23,475 nt of DNA from contig MGRR01000064.1 in NCBI GenBank assembly GCA_001798265.1, forward strand, positions 1 to 23,475. Reading direction: 5' to 3'. This document shows, in pieces, positions 19,729 through 23,475 of this stretch. The translations under genes were made by a program, and so were the position numbers. The DNA is from Deltaproteobacteria bacterium RIFCSPHIGHO2_12_FULL_43_9. GTDB lineage: Bacteria; Bdellovibrionota; O2-12-FULL-43-9. Each line of letters opens with the position of its first letter. Positions within the stretch are counted from its first letter, which is position 1. The notes beneath the pieces were generated by a model. That model saw only the letters and a program-made list of their open reading frames with translations, searched no databases and was not told the DNA's origin.

Positions 19729-20724
19729 ATGTCACGAGCGGCAATAACGGGAACGGGAATGTATGTTCCACCAAAGATAGTGACAAACCATGATCTGGCG
19801 AAATTAATGAATACAAGCGATGAATGGATTCAACAAAGAACAGGAATTCAGGAAAGAAGATATGTAGAGATTGGAGTAGGGACTTCAGAACTTGCCTATC
19901 ATGCATCTGTTGAGGCTATTAAAGACGCCGGTATCAATCCCAAAGACCTAGATTGTATTATTTTAGCAACACTTTCTCCTGAAAGATTTTTTCCGGGCAC
20001 TGGAGTATTTCTTCAGGAAAGGCTTGATGTTCCCGGGATACCAGCGTTGGATATCCGCACCCAATGTACAGGTTTTATCTACGGACTCTCTATCGCCGAT
20101 CAGTTCATCAGAACGGGGATGTATAAAAATATCTTGGTGGTAGGCGCCGAGATTCACTCACCTGGTCTCGATTTTTCAGATCGGGGAAGGGATACAGCGG
20201 TGATTTTTGGAGATGGAGCAGGTGCTGTAGTTGTGCAGGCAGTGGAGGAAAATGATCCGGGGGTTTTGTCGACACATTTGCACTCTGATGGCAGATTTGC
20301 GAAAGAGCTATGGATTCCATACCCAGGGACATTAGAGGATAAATGGTTAAAACCAGAAAGAATTGCTGATGGAGATCACTTTCCTAAAATGAACGGGAAA
20401 TTGGTTTTCGTACACGCGGTTAAAAAACTTCCAGAGGTTATCAGGGAGGCTTTAGACGCGAATAATCTGAAAATTGAAGATATTGATTTGATAATACCCC
20501 ATCAGGCTAATCTAAGAATTAATGTGGCAATGGCGGATCAGCTGGGGATCGATTCAGAAAAGGTTTTTAACAATATACAGCGCTATGGCAATACAACCTC
20601 TGCTTCAATTCCGATAGCGCTTACTGAGGCAAAACGAGAGGGTAGGATTAAATCGGGGGATCTTATAGCGTTAGCAGCTTTTGGTTCTGGTTTTACATGG
20701 GGAGCAGCGTTAATTCGTTGGTAA
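19729..20724 (+). CDS. fabH: 3-oxoacyl-ACP synthase III (FabH-type ketoacyl synthase)
   Basis: Thiolase-fold condensing enzyme. FabH joins acetyl-CoA (or another acyl-CoA) with malonyl-ACP to begin fatty acid synthesis. The 331-residue protein has a full catalytic triad: Cys113 (DIRTQCTGF), His258 (IPHQAN) and Asn288 (YGNTTSASIP), with the GDGAGAVVV and C-terminal GSGFTWGAALIRW family motifs. The active-site context RTQCTGF differs from the common NAACSGF, so it may be a paralogue with another acyl substrate rather than the housekeeping FabH. AAGGAG lies 5 bases before the ATG at 19729. It sits between gyrB (gap 9) and gyrA (gap 6), likely in one transcript. Confidence 0.88.
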   Translation: MSRAAITGTGMYVPPKIVTNHDLAKLMNTSDEWIQQRTGIQERRYVEIGVGTSELAYHASVEAIKDAGINPKDLDCIILATLSPERFFPGTGVFLQERLDVPGIPALDIRTQCTGFIYGLSIADQFIRTGMYKNILVVGAEIHSPGLDFSDRGRDTAVIFGDGAGAVVVQAVEENDPGVLSTHLHSDGRFAKELWIPYPGTLEDKWLKPERIADGDHFPKMNGKLVFVHAVKKLPEVIREALDANNLKIEDIDLIIPHQANLRINVAMADQLGIDSEKVFNNIQRYGNTTSASIPIALTEAKREGRIKSGDLIALAAFGSGFTWGAALIRW

Positions 20725-20730
20725 TAAATT

Positions 20731-23220
20731 ATGGCAGATGAAACAACGGAAAAGATATCTCAGACACAAAATCCTATTCAGCCAGTGAATATTGAAGAGG
20801 AGATGAAAACCTCATACCTCGACTATGCCATGAGTGTTATTGTTGGGAGGGCACTTCCAGATGCACGTGATGGATTAAAACCGGTACATCGACGAATTTT
20901 ATATGCCATGTATGATTTGGGGAACAGCTATAATAAACCATATAAAAAATCCGCCCGTATTGTTGGTGATGTTATTGGTAAATATCATCCTCATGGAGAT
21001 ATGGCCGTATATCAGACCATTGTTCGTATGGCACAGGATTTCTCCATGCGTTACACATTAATAGACGGTCAGGGGAATTTTGGATCTATCGATGGTGATG
21101 CGGCGGCAGCAATGAGGTACACAGAAATAAGGACGGAGAAGATCACCGATTTAATGATCGCTGACATAGAAAAAAATACTGTTGATATGGTGGATAATTA
21201 TGATGGCTCACTGCAGGAGCCAACGGTATTGCCAACGAGGATACCAAATCTTTTGGCTAACGGAGGAACGGGTATCGCCGTTGGAATGGCGACTAATATC
21301 CCCCCGTATAACCTGTCGGAATTACTCGATGCTGCAATAGCATGCATTAAAGACCCCAATATATCCCTTGATGAAGTCTGTAAAATAATTAAGGGGCCGG
21401 ATTTTCCTACCGGAGGGTTTATTTACGGAAGAGAAGGGGCCCTGTCTGCTCTTAAAACAGGCCGGGGACAGGTTATAATGAGGGCAAAGGCTTCTATTGA
21501 AACGCACCCTAAGGGAGATCGGGATCAAATCGTAATAACTGAACTGCCTTATCAGGTGAATAAAGCTGTTTTAATCACAAGGATAGCAACACTTGTCAGA
21601 GATAAAGAACTGGAAGGGATATCTGATATACGCGATGAATCCGATAAAGACGGTATTAGAATTGTTTTAGAATTAAAACGGGGAGAAATTCCAGGAATTA
21701 CTCTGAATCGATTATATAAAATGACGTCACTGCAGGAGTCTTTTGGCGTAATAATGTTAGCCCTCGATAATAACCAACCCCGTTTAATGAATATCAAACA
21801 GGCGCTCCAGGCATTCATTGATCACAGGAAAGAGGTTGTAATCAGAAGATCTTATTTTGAACTGAAGAAGTGCGAAGCAAGACTCCATCTTCTGGATGGT
21901 TTAAAAATCGCAATTGAGAATTTGGATGCTGTTATATCCTTAATTAAAACCGCCGAGAACCCTGACAAGGCAAAAGATCAGTTAGTTAACCGCTTCAAGC
22001 TTTCAGGCATACAGGCACAGGCAATATTAGATATGCGGCTACAAAGGCTCACCGGCCTAGAAAGAGAAAAAATCGTAGAAGAGCATAAAGAGGTAACAAA
22101 AGAAATAAAGAGGTTAAATGAGCTTCTGGAGAGTGAAGAAAAAATTTATACGTTGATATCTGAGGAATTAATAGCAGTTAAAAATGAATTTGGAGACAAC
22201 AGAAAAACGGAAATAATTCCGGTAGGAGAAGAAATAAGCTTGGAAGATATGATTGCTGAAGAGAATGTTGTCGTAACAGTATCACATTCCGGATACATCA
22301 AGAGAAATTCCCCCGATCTTTATAAGAGCCAGCATCGGGGTGGGAAGGGAATTCGCGGGATGGAGACAAGAGATGAGGATTTTGTTTCGAAGCTTTTCAT
22401 GGCCTCTACGCACAGTTATATTCTCTGCTTTACGGATGCCGGTAAGGTTTATTGGCTAAAGGTGCATAGAATACCGGAGGCTGGAAGAACAGCAAAAGGA
22501 AAAGCGATTGTTAATATATTGAATATGAGTACGGCTGAGCATATTCGTGCGATCTTACCCGTAAAAGAATTTAAGGAAAACGCTTATGTCGTTTTTGTTA
22601 CAAAAAAGGGATACGTGAAAAAAACAGAATTGAGCGCATTTGATAATCCGCGTCCCTCCGGAATAATCGCCTTGGCGATCGACGAAGGTGATTCTTTGGT
22701 AGACGCAACATTAACTGAGGGAGACCAGGGGGTATTTATTGCCACAAAATTAGGTCAATCCATCAGGTTTAAGGAAGAAGACGTGCGCCCAATGGGAAGA
22801 AACGCGAGGGGGGTAAGGGGGATTAATTTAGCCGATGAAGACGAAGTGCAAGGGATGGAGATTATAACAAAAAATCCAAAGGGAACAATTCTAACGGTTA
22901 CGGAAAAGGGATATGGGAAAAGGACATCTATTTCCGACTATAGAACACAGGGAAGGGGAGGAAGCGGGATAATAACGATAAAGATAACCGAAAAAAATGG
23001 GCCCGTAGTTGGGACAAAGCAAATCGAGCTGGGCGATGAATTGATGATTATAACCGATCAAGGGCAAATAATCAGAATGAGCGCCGATGAAGTATCAGAA
23101 ATCGGACGCAATACACAGGGGGTAAGACTGCTTAAATTAAATAAAGATGAAAAAGTGGCGGCCGTGGCGAAACTTATAAAGGAAGATGATGAGATCGAAG
23201 GCCAGACACCGACTACCTAG
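20731..23220 (+). CDS. gyrA: DNA gyrase subunit A
   Basis: DNA-cleaving subunit of gyrase. The 829 residues include the winged-helix cleavage core with catalytic Tyr130 (AAAAMRYTE), a coiled-coil arm, and a C-terminal beta-pinwheel with the GyrA box QHRGGKGI (534-541), which marks it as gyrase rather than ParC. The positions matching E. coli Ser83 and Asp87 are Met91 and Gln95 ([14 protein letters not shown]), unlike the usual Ser/Ala and Asp/Glu. The ATG at 20731 follows the synthase stop by 6 bases, without an obvious ribosome site. The tail ends in a short acidic stretch. Its last 32 bases overlap the next gene. Confidence 0.97.
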   Translation: MADETTEKISQTQNPIQPVNIEEEMKTSYLDYAMSVIVGRALPDARDGLKPVHRRILYAMYDLGNSYNKPYKKSARIVGDVIGKYHPHGDMAVYQTIVRMAQDFSMRYTLIDGQGNFGSIDGDAAAAMRYTEIRTEKITDLMIADIEKNTVDMVDNYDGSLQEPTVLPTRIPNLLANGGTGIAVGMATNIPPYNLSELLDAAIACIKDPNISLDEVCKIIKGPDFPTGGFIYGREGALSALKTGRGQVIMRAKASIETHPKGDRDQIVITELPYQVNKAVLITRIATLVRDKELEGISDIRDESDKDGIRIVLELKRGEIPGITLNRLYKMTSLQESFGVIMLALDNNQPRLMNIKQALQAFIDHRKEVVIRRSYFELKKCEARLHLLDGLKIAIENLDAVISLIKTAENPDKAKDQLVNRFKLSGIQAQAILDMRLQRLTGLEREKIVEEHKEVTKEIKRLNELLESEEKIYTLISEELIAVKNEFGDNRKTEIIPVGEEISLEDMIAEENVVVTVSHSGYIKRNSPDLYKSQHRGGKGIRGMETRDEDFVSKLFMASTHSYILCFTDAGKVYWLKVHRIPEAGRTAKGKAIVNILNMSTAEHIRAILPVKEFKENAYVVFVTKKGYVKKTELSAFDNPRPSGIIALAIDEGDSLVDATLTEGDQGVFIATKLGQSIRFKEEDVRPMGRNARGVRGINLADEDEVQGMEIITKNPKGTILTVTEKGYGKRTSISDYRTQGRGGSGIITIKITEKNGPVVGTKQIELGDELMIITDQGQIIRMSADEVSEIGRNTQGVRLLKLNKDEKVAAVAKLIKEDDEIEGQTPTT

Positions 23221-23475
23221 TTCTATAAGTACTTTAATTATTTTAATCCTCATTACGGGATGTTCAGAGCAGCTTGCTAAATCGCATTTTACCCGCGGAG
23301 AGGTTTATTGGCGAAGGGGGGATAGTTATTCAGCCATTAAGGAACTAAAAACAGCGCTGAAATATAATCCATCCGATGGATTAAAAGACAAAATTTTAAT
23401 ACTTATTTCCACAGTAGCTAGTGGCCAGATCAGGGATTCGCAAACGGCAATCTGGGCCAACGAAGAGAGATTAAA
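23189..23475 (+). CDS. Putative TPR lipoprotein (3' end outside window)
   Basis: A frame opens with ATG at 23189 inside the end of gyrA, behind AAAGGA about 6 bases upstream, and runs off the window after 95 residues. It starts with a basic segment and a hydrophobic stretch ending in the lipobox ITGC (Cys25), so it should be a lipid-anchored envelope protein. After Cys25 there is one tetratricopeptide-like repeat (about 34-64, [27 protein letters not shown]). TPR lipoproteins often act as scaffolds in envelope or secretion complexes. No specific function can be given from this fragment. Confidence 0.8.
   Translation, partial: MRSKARHRLPSSISTLIILILITGCSEQLAKSHFTRGEVYWRRGDSYSAIKELKTALKYNPSDGLKDKILILISTVASGQIRDSQTAIWANEERL

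Overview
This window is a bacterial chromosomal replication origin with its classic housekeeping neighbourhood. Every gene left of about 13.0 kb is on the minus strand and every gene right of it is on the plus strand, so transcription runs away from the origin on both sides. The organism looks Gram-negative: YidC has the large periplasmic domain, GyrB is about 806 residues and carries the domain insertion of Gram-negative gyrases, and the ATP synthase has tandem b' and b genes in a cluster with no a or c genes. This layout (mnmE-mnmG-rsmG-parA-parB-b'-b-delta-alpha-gamma-beta beside rpmH-dnaA) resembles Desulfobacterota/Desulfuromonadota (former Deltaproteobacteria) and nearby uncultured phyla. 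That placement is an inference; no species can be named from the sequence.

Left arm, minus strand, from the origin outwards: rpmH, rnpA, yidD, yidC, mnmE, mnmG, rsmG, parA, parB, atpF', atpF, atpH, atpA, atpG, and atpD, which runs off the left edge. The set covers ribosomal protein L34, the RNase P protein, membrane insertion, tRNA wobble-uridine modification, 16S rRNA methylation, chromosome partition and the F1/stalk part of ATP synthase. Two identical parS sites sit inside coding sequence, one at the 3' end of rsmG and one at the 5' end of mnmG.

Origin: dnaA (start moved to 13137) is followed by about 546 bp of non-coding DNA before dnaN (start moved to 15069). It holds seven perfect DnaA boxes (TTATNCACA), many near-boxes, two groups of boxes spaced at 11-12 bp, and next to dnaN a box / GC spacer / (CTA)5 / AT-rich arrangement that matches the basal unwinding system with DnaA-trios known from Bacillus.

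Right arm, plus strand: dnaN, recF, gyrB, a FabH-type ketoacyl synthase, gyrA, and the start of a TPR lipoprotein gene cut by the right edge. The synthase between gyrB and gyrA is an unexpected insert in an otherwise standard block.

Most notable points: rnpA has no ATG, GTG or TTG in front of its conserved N-terminal part, and its frame stays open through the whole of rpmH; the origin has an unusually clear unwinding element and phased box arrays; GyrA has Met and Gln at the two main quinolone-resistance positions; and the KAS III has a non-standard active-site context. I saw no mobile elements, CRISPR arrays, tRNA or rRNA genes. No wholly new system is evident.
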